DNA of 44,984 nt from Porticoccaceae bacterium (GCA_024639885.1 JAHEGD010000011.1:1-44984), one strand, 5' to 3'; positions 11,531-21,303 are shown, numbered from the stretch's first letter. The notes: generated by a model not told the origin, from the sequence alone. Made by a program: numbers and translations.

Positions 11531-12976
11531 ATGCCCAGACCGCTCTACCTCATTCTGCTGCTCGCGCTGGCACTGCCTGGCCAGGCCCGCAACGACCTGC
11601 CGCTGCTCGGCGACGCCAGCTCATCGACGATCTCTCTTCAGCAGGAAAAACTGCTCGGCTCGCTCTGGTTAAAAATGTTCCGCAGCCGGGTTGAGAGCCA
11701 CAGCGACCCGCTGCTGCAAGACTACCTAGAGCGGCTCCTCTACAACCTCGCCACCCACAGCGAGCTGAGCAGCGCCGAGCTGACCCTGGTGTTGATCAAC
11801 AACCCGACCATGAACGCCTTTGCGGTGCCCGGCGGCGTGGTCGGCTTTCACACCGGCGTGTTCAACTACGCCGACAACGAGGACCAGCTGGTCTCGGTGC
11901 TCGCCCATGAGCTCGCCCACCTCAGCCTGCGCCACTACGCGCGCAGCGTTGAGGCGGCGCAAAATCGCTCCAAGCTGAGTATGGCCGGGCTGCTCGCTGC
12001 GGTGGTACTGGCCGCTACCGCCGGCGGCGATGCCGCCACCGCCGCGCTGGTCACCAGCCAGGCCGCCACCCTGCAGGGCCAGCTCGCCTACAGCCGCAGC
12101 AACGAGCAAGAAGCCGACCGCGAGGGCATCAAAACACTGCAGCGCGCCGGCCGCGACGCCAGCCAGACCGCCGAGATTTTTGAGAACCTACTCAAGGCGA
12201 CCCGCTACACCGGCAGCCGCTCACCCGAGTACCTGCTCACCCACCCGGTCACCGAACGGCGCATCAGCGACGCCCGCAGCCGCACCCGGCAGGCGCCGCC
12301 GACGGCGATGGCCGCCGCCGCGCAGAGCGACTACTTATTAATGCGCAGCCGCGCCCGCGCCGCTAGCTGGCGAACCCCTCAGCAGGGGCTCGAGGTGTTT
12401 AAAGCCGAATACCAAGCCGCCCTGCCCGGCTCGCCGGCAGCCCGCGCGGCCCGCTACGGGATGTCGCTGATGGAGGCGCAACTGGCCAACTTTGACGCAG
12501 CCCAGAGCCTGCTCAACGCGCTGCTGAGTGCCGCGCCCGACTCGCCGGCACTGCGCCACACGGCGCTGCAGGTGGCGCTCGACGCCGGCGCTAGCGGTGC
12601 CGTGATCACCGCACTGGAGCGCCAGCTCAGCTACCAGCCCGGCAACTACCCGGCGCAGATGCTGCTCGCAAAGGCACACTGGCAAGCCGGCCACCTAACC
12701 ACCGCGGTCGACCAACTTGAGCTACTCGCCCGCCAGCGCCCCGAGGACCCGGCGGTCTGGTACCAACTGGCCGAGCTGCGCGGGCTGGCCGGCGACATCG
12801 CCGGCGTCCACGCCGCGCGCGCCGAGTACTTTATTTTGATTGGGGTATTTGACCGCGCCCGCGACCAGATTGGCCTGGCGCTGGCGCTGCTCGACAGCGA
12901 CTTCAAGCGCAGCGCGGTGCTCAAGCAGCGGCTGATTGAGCTGGCCGAACTGGAGCGCCGCGCAGAGGCGCTGTAG
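11531..12976 (+). CDS. bepA: Periplasmic M48 metalloprotease/chaperone BepA
   Basis: BepA (YfgC) helps or degrades LptD and other BAM substrates at the outer membrane. The 481-residue product starts with a signal peptide probably cut after GQA at residue 19. The protease motif HELAH gives zinc ligands His126 and His130 with Glu127 as catalytic residue, and Glu194 in NEQEADRE is the third ligand. The histidine of THPVTERR corresponds to the regulatory His246 of E. coli BepA. The C-terminal half from about residue 300 is alpha-helical with TPR-like repeats, as in the family. I chose the ATG at 11531 after GAGAGAGA; the frame extends 59 codons further up but into the perM coding strand without a signal sequence. 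Confidence 0.93.
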   Translation: MPRPLYLILLLALALPGQARNDLPLLGDASSSTISLQQEKLLGSLWLKMFRSRVESHSDPLLQDYLERLLYNLATHSELSSAELTLVLINNPTMNAFAVPGGVVGFHTGVFNYADNEDQLVSVLAHELAHLSLRHYARSVEAAQNRSKLSMAGLLAAVVLAATAGGDAATAALVTSQAATLQGQLAYSRSNEQEADREGIKTLQRAGRDASQTAEIFENLLKATRYTGSRSPEYLLTHPVTERRISDARSRTRQAPPTAMAAAAQSDYLLMRSRARAASWRTPQQGLEVFKAEYQAALPGSPAARAARYGMSLMEAQLANFDAAQSLLNALLSAAPDSPALRHTALQVALDAGASGAVITALERQLSYQPGNYPAQMLLAKAHWQAGHLTTAVDQLELLARQRPEDPAVWYQLAELRGLAGDIAGVHAARAEYFILIGVFDRARDQIGLALALLDSDFKRSAVLKQRLIELAELERRAEAL

Positions 12977-12991
12977 CGCTATTGAACGTAA

Positions 12992-14032
12992 CTAAGCGGC
13001 GTTAAAGTCGAGCATCCGGCCGAGCGAGCGACGCGCCAGTTCGGCGATATCGGCATCGACCTGAATCTCACCGCTGCCGTTTTGTAGCGCGCCGAGCAGG
13101 TTATCGAGCCCGTTCATACCCATCCACGGGCAGTTGGCACAGCTGCGGCAGGTGGCGCCGCTGCCGCCGGTCGGGGCGATGATCAGTTGTTTGTCGGGCA
13201 CCGCTTGCTGCATCTTAAAAAAGATCCCCTGGTCGGTGGCGACGATCAGCTGGCGGTGCGGCAGCGAACGCGCCGCGGCGATCAACTGCGAGGTCGAGCC
13301 GGCGACATCGGCAAGCGCCACCACCGCCTCTGGCGACTCGGGGTGGACCAGCACAGCGGCGTCCGGGTAGAGCGCCTGCATCTCTTCGATACCGCGCGAC
13401 TTAAACTCCTCGTGGACGATACAGCTGCCGTCCCAGAGCAGCATATCGGCGCCGGTCTGTTTGGCGACATAGCTGCCGAGGTATTTGTCTGGCGCCCAGA
13501 GAATCTTCTCACCGAGTGCATCGAGATGGTCGACCACATCGACCGCGATACTCGAGGTCACCACCCAATCGGCGCGCGCCTTAACCGCCGCGGAAGTATT
13601 GGCGTAGACCACCACGGTGCGGTCGGGGTGCTGGTCGCAAAACTGGTTGAACTCGTCGCTGGGGCAGCCGATATCGAGCGAGCAGGTCGCCTCAAGGGTC
13701 GGCATCAACACCCGCTTGTGGGGGGTCAGTATCTTCGCCGTCTCGCCCATAAATTTAACCCCGGCGACAATCAGCGTATCGGCCGGGTGGCGGCTGCCAA
13801 AACGGGCCATCTCCAACGAGTCGGCGACAACCCCACCGGTCTCCTCGGCGAGCGCCTGGATCAGCGGGTCGGTGTAGTAATGAGCGACGATCACCGCATT
13901 GTTGGCGACCAGCTGCTGCTTGATCGCGGCGATCAGCTCCGCGCGGCGGCCACCGCTGAGTAACTCGCGGTTGCCGACCCGGTCGAGGTGGTCGGCAACA
14001 ACGGCGCGCAGGTGGCTCTGGTCAGCGGTCAT
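12992..14032 (-). CDS. nadA: Quinolinate synthase A
   Basis: NadA condenses iminoaspartate with dihydroxyacetone phosphate to quinolinate in de novo NAD synthesis, using an oxygen-sensitive [4Fe-4S] cluster. From the ATG at 14032 the protein has 346 residues (E. coli 347). The three cluster ligands align with those of E. coli: Cys117, Cys204 and Cys301, the last within CRSCANC. Other conserved blocks include [16 protein letters not shown] and [11 protein letters not shown] five codons earlier is possible, and neither start has a good ribosome-binding site. The gene lies 16 bp after a 39-aa ORF that does have a strong one, so translation may be coupled. NadB is not in the window. It converges on bepA with no obvious terminator. 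Confidence 0.96.
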   Translation of the reverse strand: MTADQSHLRAVVADHLDRVGNRELLSGGRRAELIAAIKQQLVANNAVIVAHYYTDPLIQALAEETGGVVADSLEMARFGSRHPADTLIVAGVKFMGETAKILTPHKRVLMPTLEATCSLDIGCPSDEFNQFCDQHPDRTVVVYANTSAAVKARADWVVTSSIAVDVVDHLDALGEKILWAPDKYLGSYVAKQTGADMLLWDGSCIVHEEFKSRGIEEMQALYPDAAVLVHPESPEAVVALADVAGSTSQLIAAARSLPHRQLIVATDQGIFFKMQQAVPDKQLIIAPTGGSGATCRSCANCPWMGMNGLDNLLGALQNGSGEIQVDADIAELARRSLGRMLDFNAA

Positions 14033-14048
14033 CGGGGCTGCTTGCAAG

Positions 14049-14168
14049 TTATTGGCTAGCGAGCCAGTACACCACAGTAACGATGGCGATAGTCACCAGC
14101 GCGATGGCGGCGATGGCGTCGGCTTTACCGTCTGAACAGCCGGTTGAGACTGGGTTCTGTTCGCTCAT
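14049..14168 (-). CDS. Unrecognised 39-aa single-span membrane protein
   Basis: The ORF encodes 39 residues. A short polar N-terminus with one cysteine ([10 protein letters not shown], Cys11) is followed by one hydrophobic span, about residues 18-36, ending YWLASQ. The ATG at 14168 has an excellent AAGGAG at proper spacing; an upstream in-frame start at 14231 would add 21 residues with no such site, so I prefer the short form. It sits 16 bp upstream of nadA on the same strand, and nadA itself lacks a ribosome-binding site. I do not recognise the family and assign no function. A role in membrane association or translational coupling of nadA is speculation. Confidence 0.7.
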   Translation of the reverse strand: MSEQNPVSTGCSDGKADAIAAIALVTIAIVTVVYWLASQ

Positions 14169-14427
14169 AATGTGCTCCTTGGCGGTGGTCTCGAACGCGG
14201 TGATCGCTCCGAGTGGCGGGCATTCTAGCAACAGCCGGCGACTAAATCATCTGCTCTGCCGACCGGCCGGCAGAAAACCACGCCAACGATGGCGACATAT
14301 TGCTTATAGTTATTAACTTATCGAGTAAAATTAATTTTAATGCATATGGCGAGCCTGTAAGATAGCGCCCCTAACCGAGCGTGGCCGAGGGCTGCGCGTC
14401 AACGCAGAGCCATTCAAGAGTCATTTT

Positions 14428-16089
14428 ATGTACCAATACAACCCGCGCGACCACCAAATGGTCAGTGAGCGCGTCAAGCAGTTCCGCGGCCAGACCGAGC
14501 GCTACCTCGCCGGCCAGCTCAGCGACGAACAGTTCCTGCCGCTGAGGCTGCAAAACGGCCTCTATATTCAGCGCTTGGCACCGATGCTGCGCATCGCTAT
14601 CCCCTACGGTTTGCTGTCGAGCCGCCAGCTGCGCAAGCTCGCCGAGGTCACCCGCACCTACGACAAGGGCTACGCGCACTTTACTACCCGTCAGAACCTA
14701 CAGCTCAACTGGCCGCAACTAGAGCACGTGCCGGAGATCCTCGCCGAGCTCGCCAGCGTCGAGATGCACGCGGTACAGACCAGCGGCAACTGTATCCGCA
14801 ACGTCACCAGCGACCAGTTTGCCGGCGTGGCGCCAGACGAGATTGAAGACCCGCGGCCGTGGTGTGAGCTACTCCGCCAGTGGTCGACGCTGCACCCCGA
14901 ATTTGCCTACCTGCCGCGCAAATTTAAAATCGCCGTCAACGGCTCGCAGGCCGATCGCGCCGCCTTCCTGTTCCACGATGTCGGCGTCGAGCTCGTCCGC
15001 AATGCGGCCGGCCAGACCCGCTTTAACATCTATGCCGGCGGTGGTCTCGGCCGCACCCCGGTTATCGGCGAGCTGGTGCGCAGCGACCTAGAACCCAAAC
15101 ACCTACTCACCTATCTAGATGCCCTGCTGCGGGTCTACAACAGCCACGGCAACCGCGCCAACAAGTACAAGGCGCGTATCAAAATTTTGGTTAAAGCGTG
15201 GGGCGTTGAACGCTTCGCCAAGGCGGTCGAAGACGAGTGGCTTATCGATAAGGACGGCGCCAATACCCTCGCCGACGATGCTATCGAGGCGATGAAGCAG
15301 CACTTCACTCTTCCCGTCTACCAACCGCCTAGCGCCGACGCCGAGCAACAGCTGCAGCAGCTTGCCGACGGCGAGCTCGCCTTCAGCCGCTGGTTGAGCC
15401 GCAACAGCCACGGCCACAAGCAGCCCGGCTACCGCGCTGTCACCCTATCGCTAAAGCCGACCGGGGTCGCGCCCGGCGATGTCACCGACCGCCAGCTCGA
15501 GACCATCGCCCAGCTGGCCGACGACTACTCATTTGGTGAAGTGCGCGCCACCCACAACCAGAACGTGGTGCTCGCCGATGTCCGCGTCGACCAGCTTCAC
15601 GCGCTCTGGCAGGCGGCCAAAGCGGCCGGTTTCGCCACCCCGACAGTGGGCACCCTGACCGATATGATCTGCTGCCCTGGCGGCGACTTCTGCTCGCTCG
15701 CCAACGCCAAGTCGATCCCGGTCGCCGAATCGCTGCAGCGTCGCTTTGACGACATCGACTACCTCTATGATCTCGGTGACTTAGAGCTCAACATCAGCGG
15801 CTGTATGAACGCCTGCGGCCACCACCACGTCGGCCAGATCGGTATTCTCGGCGTCGATAAAAAAGGCGAAGAGTGGTACCAGATTCAGATTGGCGGCAGC
15901 CCCGGCAAAGATGCCGCGCTAGCCAAAGTGCTCGGTCCGGCCTTTTCTCGCGACCAAGTCGCCGACACCGTCGCCACCCTGCTGACGGTCTACACCACGC
16001 TTCGCCACGACGGCGAGAGCTTCCTTGAGACCTACCGCAGGGTCGGCCTGGATCCATTTAAGGAGAGCGTCTATGCCAAAGTTAATTAG
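14428..16089 (+). CDS. cysI: Sulfite reductase hemoprotein subunit
   Basis: The 553-residue protein is a siroheme/[4Fe-4S] nitrite/sulfite reductase of the Pseudomonas CysI type, reducing sulfite to sulfide for cysteine synthesis. The cluster ligands are Cys416 and Cys422 (CPGGDFC) plus Cys459 and Cys463 (CMNAC), the expected C-x5-C and C-x3-C pattern. The ferredoxin-like halves are recognisable, for example TTRQNLQLNW and RATHNQN. The DUF934 gene that overlaps its 3' end is the usual partner of this type and supports sulfite rather than nitrite as substrate. The ATG at 14428 has a modest AAGAG. The upstream gap has an AT-rich tract at 14298-14346, as is common at CysB-controlled genes, but I could not define a promoter. 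Confidence 0.92.
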   Translation: MYQYNPRDHQMVSERVKQFRGQTERYLAGQLSDEQFLPLRLQNGLYIQRLAPMLRIAIPYGLLSSRQLRKLAEVTRTYDKGYAHFTTRQNLQLNWPQLEHVPEILAELASVEMHAVQTSGNCIRNVTSDQFAGVAPDEIEDPRPWCELLRQWSTLHPEFAYLPRKFKIAVNGSQADRAAFLFHDVGVELVRNAAGQTRFNIYAGGGLGRTPVIGELVRSDLEPKHLLTYLDALLRVYNSHGNRANKYKARIKILVKAWGVERFAKAVEDEWLIDKDGANTLADDAIEAMKQHFTLPVYQPPSADAEQQLQQLADGELAFSRWLSRNSHGHKQPGYRAVTLSLKPTGVAPGDVTDRQLETIAQLADDYSFGEVRATHNQNVVLADVRVDQLHALWQAAKAAGFATPTVGTLTDMICCPGGDFCSLANAKSIPVAESLQRRFDDIDYLYDLGDLELNISGCMNACGHHHVGQIGILGVDKKGEEWYQIQIGGSPGKDAALAKVLGPAFSRDQVADTVATLLTVYTTLRHDGESFLETYRRVGLDPFKESVYAKVN

Positions 16090-16522
16090 CCAACAGCAGC
16101 TCATCGACAGCCCGTGGGTGGTGCTTGACGCCGAGCAACCGGCGCCGACCAGCCACTACCTGCTACCGCTTGAACGCTGGCTGGCCAACCGCGAAGTGGC
16201 CGCCGACGGCGCCCCCTTTGGGGTGGTCATCGACGGTGACCAGCCGCTCGACGCGCTCGCCGACAGTCTCGCTGAGCTGCCGCTGATCGCAATCAATTTT
16301 CCCAAGTTTACCGACGGCCGCGGCTTTTCAACCGCGCGGCTGCTGCGCGGCCGCCACGGCTACCGCGGCGAGCTGTGCGCGCGCGGCGATATCTTTCGCG
16401 ACCAGCTGCAGTTTCTCAGCCGCTGCGGGTTTGACAGTTTTGAACTGCCCGACAGCGCCGATGCCAGCTGGCTGGAGTCGCTCGGTGATTTCACCCAGAG
16501 CTACCAGGCCGCCGCCCGCTAA
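16073..16522 (+). CDS. DUF934 protein, sulfite reductase partner
   Basis: This 149-residue protein matches the DUF934 family, almost always found directly behind cysI of the Pseudomonas type. Typical features are the central INFPKFTDGRGFS segment and RGELCARGDIFRDQ, with FLSRCGFDSFEL near the end. The family is thought to assist sulfite reduction, but its biochemical role is not established. The ATG at 16073 lies inside the end of cysI (17-bp overlap) and is preceded by AAGGAG at 16061-16066. This choice removes a 16-codon extension that would read cysI sequence out of frame. Confidence 0.88.
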   Translation: MPKLISQQQLIDSPWVVLDAEQPAPTSHYLLPLERWLANREVAADGAPFGVVIDGDQPLDALADSLAELPLIAINFPKFTDGRGFSTARLLRGRHGYRGELCARGDIFRDQLQFLSRCGFDSFELPDSADASWLESLGDFTQSYQAAAR

Positions 16523-16525
16523 CTT

Positions 16526-17692
16526 ATGGGCGGCTCACTGCTCGAGTCTTTCTTTCTAATTTTTACCGGCGCCGCGCTGCTCGCCACCGCGGCCATGTTT
16601 ACCCGCCAGCCGCTGTTGGTCGCCTACATTTTGCTCGGCGCCCTGCTCGGCCCGCACGGGCTCGGCTGGGTCGGCGATGTCGCGCTGCTCGCCCAGATCT
16701 CCAGTATCGGCATTGTCCTGCTGCTGTTTTTGATCGGTCTCGATATGCAGCCGCAGGCACTGCTGCGGGTGCTCAGAGAGGCCTCGGTCGTCACCTTAGT
16801 CAGCTCCCTACTATTTGCCCTGCTCGGTGCCGGCGCCGCGCTAGCGGCCGGCTTTAGCCCCGTCGAGGCGGCAGTGACCGGTGCCGCGATGATGTTCTCG
16901 TCGACGATTATCGGCATCAAACTGCTGCCCACCACTGCCCTACACCACAAGCGCAGCGGCGAGATGATGGTCGGGCTGCTGCTATTGCAGGACTTTGTCG
17001 CCATCTTTGTGCTGATTGTGCTGTTCTCGAGCAGCGCCGGGGCGGTCGAGTGGTCGCGGATCGGGGTCAGCTTGCTCGGCCTGCCGGTGCTGCTCGGCGG
17101 CACTCTGGCGGCCGTCAAATGGCTGCTGCTGCCGCTGTTGGCGCGCTTTGACCGGATTGGCGAATACGTCTTTTTGCTGGCCATTGGCTGGTGTTTTGGG
17201 GTCGCCGAGGTCGCCGAGCTACTCGGCCTGTCGCGCGAGATCGGCGCATTTTTAGCCGGCATCGCAATCGCCACCAGTCCGATCGCCCAGTACATCGCGC
17301 TCAACCTTAAACCGCTGCGCGACTTCTTTTTGATTCTGTTTTTCTTCTCGCTCGGCGGCGGCTTCAACCCAGCGCTGCTGCCGGCGGTGGCGCTGCCGGC
17401 GCTCGGCCTGGCCGTGGCGGTACTGGTCGTCAAACCACTGGCATTCCGCTACCTGCTCGGCCACCAGAGCGAGAGCAGCGGGCTGGCTTGGGATCTCGGC
17501 TTTCGGCTCGGCCAGAGCAGCGAGTTTGCGCTGCTAATCGCCTACGTGGCGGCCAGCTCACAGCTGATAGGCGAGCTCGCCTCGCACTACATTCAAGCGG
17601 CGGCGATCATCACCTTTCTGCTCTCCAGCTATATCGTGGTGTTCAACTTCCCCAACCCGATGGCGGTCAGCGACCGGCTGCGCCGCGACTGA
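16526..17692 (+). CDS. Kef-type (CPA2) monovalent cation:proton antiporter, membrane domain only
   Basis: The 388-residue protein is a CPA2 family antiporter with roughly 11-13 hydrophobic segments and almost no soluble part. Family landmarks are LLLFLIGLDMQP, the MMFSSTIIGIKLLP region, LLLLQDFVAI with its conserved aspartate, and RLGQSSEFALL. Full KefB/KefC proteins (about 600 residues) add a cytosolic RCK/KTN domain; here the protein stops after the membrane domain, so it has no built-in nucleotide or glutathione sensor. It starts 3 bp after the DUF934 stop codon, making it the third gene of the cysI operon. Substrate (K+ or Na+) cannot be read from the sequence. Confidence 0.88.
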   Translation: MGGSLLESFFLIFTGAALLATAAMFTRQPLLVAYILLGALLGPHGLGWVGDVALLAQISSIGIVLLLFLIGLDMQPQALLRVLREASVVTLVSSLLFALLGAGAALAAGFSPVEAAVTGAAMMFSSTIIGIKLLPTTALHHKRSGEMMVGLLLLQDFVAIFVLIVLFSSSAGAVEWSRIGVSLLGLPVLLGGTLAAVKWLLLPLLARFDRIGEYVFLLAIGWCFGVAEVAELLGLSREIGAFLAGIAIATSPIAQYIALNLKPLRDFFLILFFFSLGGGFNPALLPAVALPALGLAVAVLVVKPLAFRYLLGHQSESSGLAWDLGFRLGQSSEFALLIAYVAASSQLIGELASHYIQAAAIITFLLSSYIVVFNFPNPMAVSDRLRRD

Positions 17693-17705
17693 GCAAGCCG
17701 CCGGC

Positions 17706-18752
17706 TCAGTGTGGCAGCCGCTGGCTGGCGCGCCCCAGCCAACGGGTAGCTAACCGCTCGACACTGCTCTCGGCGGCAAAGCCGAGCTTCTCTTGCCAAC
17801 TGCGTTTATGGGCGGTAGTCAGCCGGTAGACATCGCGCTGGGTTGCGGCGCCAACCAGGTAGTCGTCGCTGGTGGCGAGCTGGTCGACCAGCTGCAGCGC
17901 CAGCGCCTGTTGGCCGTACCAGACCTCGCCGGTGGCGACTGCAGCGATGTCCAGCTGCGGGCGCAAGCGGCCGACAAACGACTGGAACAGCTGGTGGGTC
18001 TCCTCTAGCTCCTGCTGAAACTTAGCCCTGCCCTGCTCGCTGTTCTCGCCAAACATGGTGACCGTGCGCTTGTACTCGCCGGCGGTGTAGAGCTCAAAGT
18101 CGACTTTATTGTCGCGCAGCAGGCGGTTGAAGTTGGGCAGCTGGGCGACCACTCCGATCGAGCCGATCAACGCAAACGGCGCGGCGACAATCTTGTTGGC
18201 GACCGCCGCCATCATGTAGCCACCACTGGCGGCGACTTTGTCGACACAGACAGTCAGCGGTATTTTCACCTCGGTGATGCGCGCCAACTGCGACGCCGCC
18301 AGCCCGTAGCTGTGGACCATGCCGCCGCCGCTCTCGAGCCGCACCACCACCTCGTCGCGCTCGCCGAGCAGGCTCAACAGCGCGGTGATCTCATGGCGCA
18401 GTGCATCCACCGCCGACGCTTTGACGTCGCCATCGAAGTCGAGCACAAAGGTGCGCGGCGGGCTCTCTGCCGGATCGCTCTTGGCAGCTTTTTTGGCCGC
18501 CTGTTTGTCGGCTTTGGCGCGCTGCTTGCGGTGCGCCTTGAGCGCCCCCTCGGCGATGGTCGCCTCGGTCAGCTGCTGCTTGAAGTCGTCGAACAGCTCG
18601 TTGAGCTTGGTGATCTCAAACTCGGGCGGCTGCTCGCCGCCGCGCGGTCGCCGGCCGGCCAGCCCAGCGGCCGCCAACAGCAACACCAGCACCGCGACCA
18701 ATGCCGTCGCCAGCTTGGCAAAAAACAGTCCGTAGTCAGTCAAAAATTCCAA
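17706..18752 (-). CDS. sohB: Inner-membrane S49 peptidase SohB
   Basis: SohB is a signal-peptide-peptidase-like serine protease of the inner membrane. The 348-residue protein (E. coli 349) begins EFLTDYGLFFAK, has one N-terminal membrane span at about 8-32, a Lys/Ala-rich linker at 70-95, then the protease domain. The Ser/Lys dyad is probably Ser176 in AASGGYMMA and Lys228 in GEYKRT. The start codon is a TTG at 18752 after a strong AGGAG; the longer frame adds a tail absent from E. coli SohB and lacking such a site. It follows nudC by 31 bp on the same strand and converges on the antiporter gene with a 13-bp gap. Confidence 0.94.
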   Translation of the reverse strand: MEFLTDYGLFFAKLATALVAVLVLLLAAAGLAGRRPRGGEQPPEFEITKLNELFDDFKQQLTEATIAEGALKAHRKQRAKADKQAAKKAAKSDPAESPPRTFVLDFDGDVKASAVDALRHEITALLSLLGERDEVVVRLESGGGMVHSYGLAASQLARITEVKIPLTVCVDKVAASGGYMMAAVANKIVAAPFALIGSIGVVAQLPNFNRLLRDNKVDFELYTAGEYKRTVTMFGENSEQGRAKFQQELEETHQLFQSFVGRLRPQLDIAAVATGEVWYGQQALALQLVDQLATSDDYLVGAATQRDVYRLTTAHKRSWQEKLGFAAESSVERLATRWLGRASQRLPH

Positions 18753-18783
18753 AGTTACTGCTCCTAATCCGTGGTGGTAGCCG

Positions 18784-19641
18784 CTAGTCGAGCGACTGGC
18801 CGGCGTGGCGGGCGTCGACAAACGCCCGAATCAGCTGGCCAGAGATACTGGTCGCCGGTGGTATGCGCGGCAGCTCGAGGTAGTGAAACCACTCCGCCGC
18901 CTGCAGCTCGATGCTGTCGACGGCGATTTCGCCGCCGCCGTAGCGGGCAAAGTAACCCAGCATCAGCTGGCTCGGGAACGGCCACGCCTGGCTGGCGTAG
19001 TAGCGGCTGGCTGCCACCGCCACCCCGCTCTCTTCTAACACCTCGCGGCAGAGCGCCTGCTCGGCGCTCTCGCCAGGCTCGATAAATCCCGCCAGAGTGC
19101 TAAACAGCCCTGCCGGCCAGGCCGCTTGGCGGCCGAGCAGGCAGTGGTCGCCGTCGTGCACCAAGGTGATAATGCACGGCGAAATACGCGGGTAGAAGGT
19201 GAGTTTACAGGGGCGACAGACCAGCCCGTGGTCGCTATCCGAAGGTGCCGTCGGGGCACCGCAGCCACCACAAAAACGGTGCTGGCGCTGCCAGGCCAGC
19301 AGCTGTGCCGCGCGACTGACAATTGCAAAGTCGCGTTCACCAACCCGTCCAACCAGCTCGCGCAAGCCGAGCAACTCCGCGCGACCGGCCAACGTCGCAA
19401 ACTGCGTGGAGCTGAGCTGCCACGCCTCGCCGTAGCCGCTGCCGGACAGATAACCAACCGCCACCCGCGCCAACTCATCGCCGGCCAGCGCTGCAAGGCG
19501 CTCAACGGGCCACCACGGGGCGTGCTCTGCCTCCGCTACGGCCACTTGGCCTTCGACCATCACCACCACGAACGCGGGCCGCTCAGGTTGCAAATTGGCG
19601 TGTGGGTAGAAACCACCCAATTGCCCAGCCAACTGTTCCAT
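18784..19641 (-). CDS. nudC: NAD+/NADH pyrophosphatase and RNA NAD-decapping hydrolase
   Basis: NudC hydrolyses NAD(H) to NMN(H) and AMP and removes 5' NAD caps from RNA. The 285-residue protein has the N-terminal domain, a zinc ribbon with Cys124, Cys127, Cys142 and Cys145, and a complete Nudix box starting at Gly185, with Glu191, Arg199, Glu200, Glu203 and Glu204. The NudC-specific SQPWPFPxS motif appears as SQAWPFPSQ after the box, with one substitution of Pro by Ala. The ATG at 19641 follows AAGGA, whereas a TTG 11 codons earlier has no such site. It shares a strand with sohB and is divergent from nhaB. Confidence 0.95.
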   Translation of the reverse strand: MEQLAGQLGGFYPHANLQPERPAFVVVMVEGQVAVAEAEHAPWWPVERLAALAGDELARVAVGYLSGSGYGEAWQLSSTQFATLAGRAELLGLRELVGRVGERDFAIVSRAAQLLAWQRQHRFCGGCGAPTAPSDSDHGLVCRPCKLTFYPRISPCIITLVHDGDHCLLGRQAAWPAGLFSTLAGFIEPGESAEQALCREVLEESGVAVAASRYYASQAWPFPSQLMLGYFARYGGGEIAVDSIELQAAEWFHYLELPRIPPATSISGQLIRAFVDARHAGQSLD

Positions 19642-19784
19642 AATTTGTCCTTGTAGCACGCTCAGGTATTGCAAAAATGGGTTGTGCGGACTAAGGTTGA
19701 GCGCGTTTAAATTAAGCCGCCAATGCTACCACAAGCTCGCAGCAACTGGCCGACAAAAGAGCCACGACCCGAAGAGGACTCCCC

Positions 19785-21290
19785 ATGCAGATGACCGCCA
19801 CCCAAGCGCTGCGCAAAAACTTTCTCGGCAACTCGCCGAGCTGGTACCAGAACGCTATTTTGCTGTTTCTCGTCATCAACCCCATTATGCTTTACCTGAT
19901 TGGCCCGTTCGCCACCGGCTGGCTGCTGATCGCTGAATTCATCTTCACACTGGCGATGGCGCTCAAGTGCTACCCACTTCAGCCCGGCGGGCTGTTGGCG
20001 CTCGAGGCGATCGTCATTGGTATGGCCAGCCCCGAGGCGGTCTACCACGAGGCGGTCGGCAATTTTGAAGTGATCATGCTGCTGATGTTTATGGTCGCCG
20101 GCATCTATTTCATGCGCGACATGTTGCTCGCCACATTCAGTAAATTGCTGATCTCAGTAAAATCTAAAATGCTGTTGTCGCTGCTGTTTGCCTTGGCCGG
20201 CGCGGTGCTGTCGGCGTTTCTCGACGCCCTGACCGTGACCGCGGTACTGATCACTGTCTCGGTTGGATTTTATTCGGTCTACCACAAGGTCGCCTCGGGC
20301 AAGCAGGTGATCGACGACGGTCACGACCACAGCCACGACACCCACCTGCACGAATACCACCGCGAAGACCTCGAGCAGTTCCGCGCCTTCTTGCGCAGCC
20401 TGATCATGCACGGCGCCGTCGGTACCGCGCTGGGCGGGGTCTGTACGCTGGTTGGCGAGCCGCAAAACCTGCTGATCGCCGAGAAAGCCGGCTGGACGTT
20501 TGTCGAGTTCTTCCTGCGTATGGCGCCGGTCACCATGCCGACCCTGGCCGCCGGCCTGCTGACCTGCCTGCTGCTGGAGGCGACCGGTTGGTTTGGCTAC
20601 GGCACCAAGCTGCCCCCAGAAGTACGCAGCGTACTCGAGGATTTTAACCGCGCTCAAGAGGCCAAGCGTACCCCGCAAGACCGTGCCGCGATACTCGTGC
20701 AAGTAGCGGTGGCGCTGTTTTTGGTGGTGGCGCTGGCCTTCCATCTGGCCCCAGTTGGCTTGATCGGCCTGACCGTCATTGTCCTGCTGACTGCCTTCAA
20801 CGGCATCGTCGAGGAGCACCGTATCGGCCACGCCTTTGAGGAGGCGCTGCCGTTCACTGCCCTACTGGTGGTATTTTTCGCCATCGTTGCAGTGATCCAC
20901 GAGCAGCACCTGTTCTCGCCGGTTATCCACTGGGTGCTCGACCAAGAGCGCTCTATCCAGCCGGCCCTGTTCTTTGCCGCCAACGGTGTGCTCTCGGCGA
21001 TCAGTGACAACGTCTTTGTCGCCACCGTCTACATCAATGAAGTCAAGGCGGCCCTCGATGCCGGCGTCATTGACCGCGAGCACTTCGACCACCTCACCGT
21101 CGCCATCAACACCGGCACCAACCTGCCCAGCGTCGCCACCCCCAACGGCCAGGCCGCGTTCCTGTTCCTGCTCACTTCAGCGCTGGCACCACTGATCCGG
21201 CTGTCGTACATGCGCATGGTGATTATGGCCCTGCCCTACACCATCGTACTGACCACTGTCGGCCTCGCCGCGATCATCCTGTTCCTCTAA
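19785..21290 (+). CDS. nhaB: Na+/H+ antiporter NhaB
   Basis: NhaB exports Na+ in exchange for protons across the inner membrane. The 501-residue protein has about 12 hydrophobic segments and the family blocks [27 protein letters not shown] and [20 protein letters not shown]. The ATG at 19785 follows GAGGA; a second ATG two codons later could also serve. A loop rich in histidine lies between membrane segments, with His at 180, 182, 184, 187, 189 and 192. A perfect 18-bp-stem terminator follows 13 bp after the stop. Confidence 0.96.
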   Translation: MQMTATQALRKNFLGNSPSWYQNAILLFLVINPIMLYLIGPFATGWLLIAEFIFTLAMALKCYPLQPGGLLALEAIVIGMASPEAVYHEAVGNFEVIMLLMFMVAGIYFMRDMLLATFSKLLISVKSKMLLSLLFALAGAVLSAFLDALTVTAVLITVSVGFYSVYHKVASGKQVIDDGHDHSHDTHLHEYHREDLEQFRAFLRSLIMHGAVGTALGGVCTLVGEPQNLLIAEKAGWTFVEFFLRMAPVTMPTLAAGLLTCLLLEATGWFGYGTKLPPEVRSVLEDFNRAQEAKRTPQDRAAILVQVAVALFLVVALAFHLAPVGLIGLTVIVLLTAFNGIVEEHRIGHAFEEALPFTALLVVFFAIVAVIHEQHLFSPVIHWVLDQERSIQPALFFAANGVLSAISDNVFVATVYINEVKAALDAGVIDREHFDHLTVAINTGTNLPSVATPNGQAAFLFLLTSALAPLIRLSYMRMVIMALPYTIVLTTVGLAAIILFL

Positions 21291-21303
21291 CCTCCAGCGA
21301 ACA

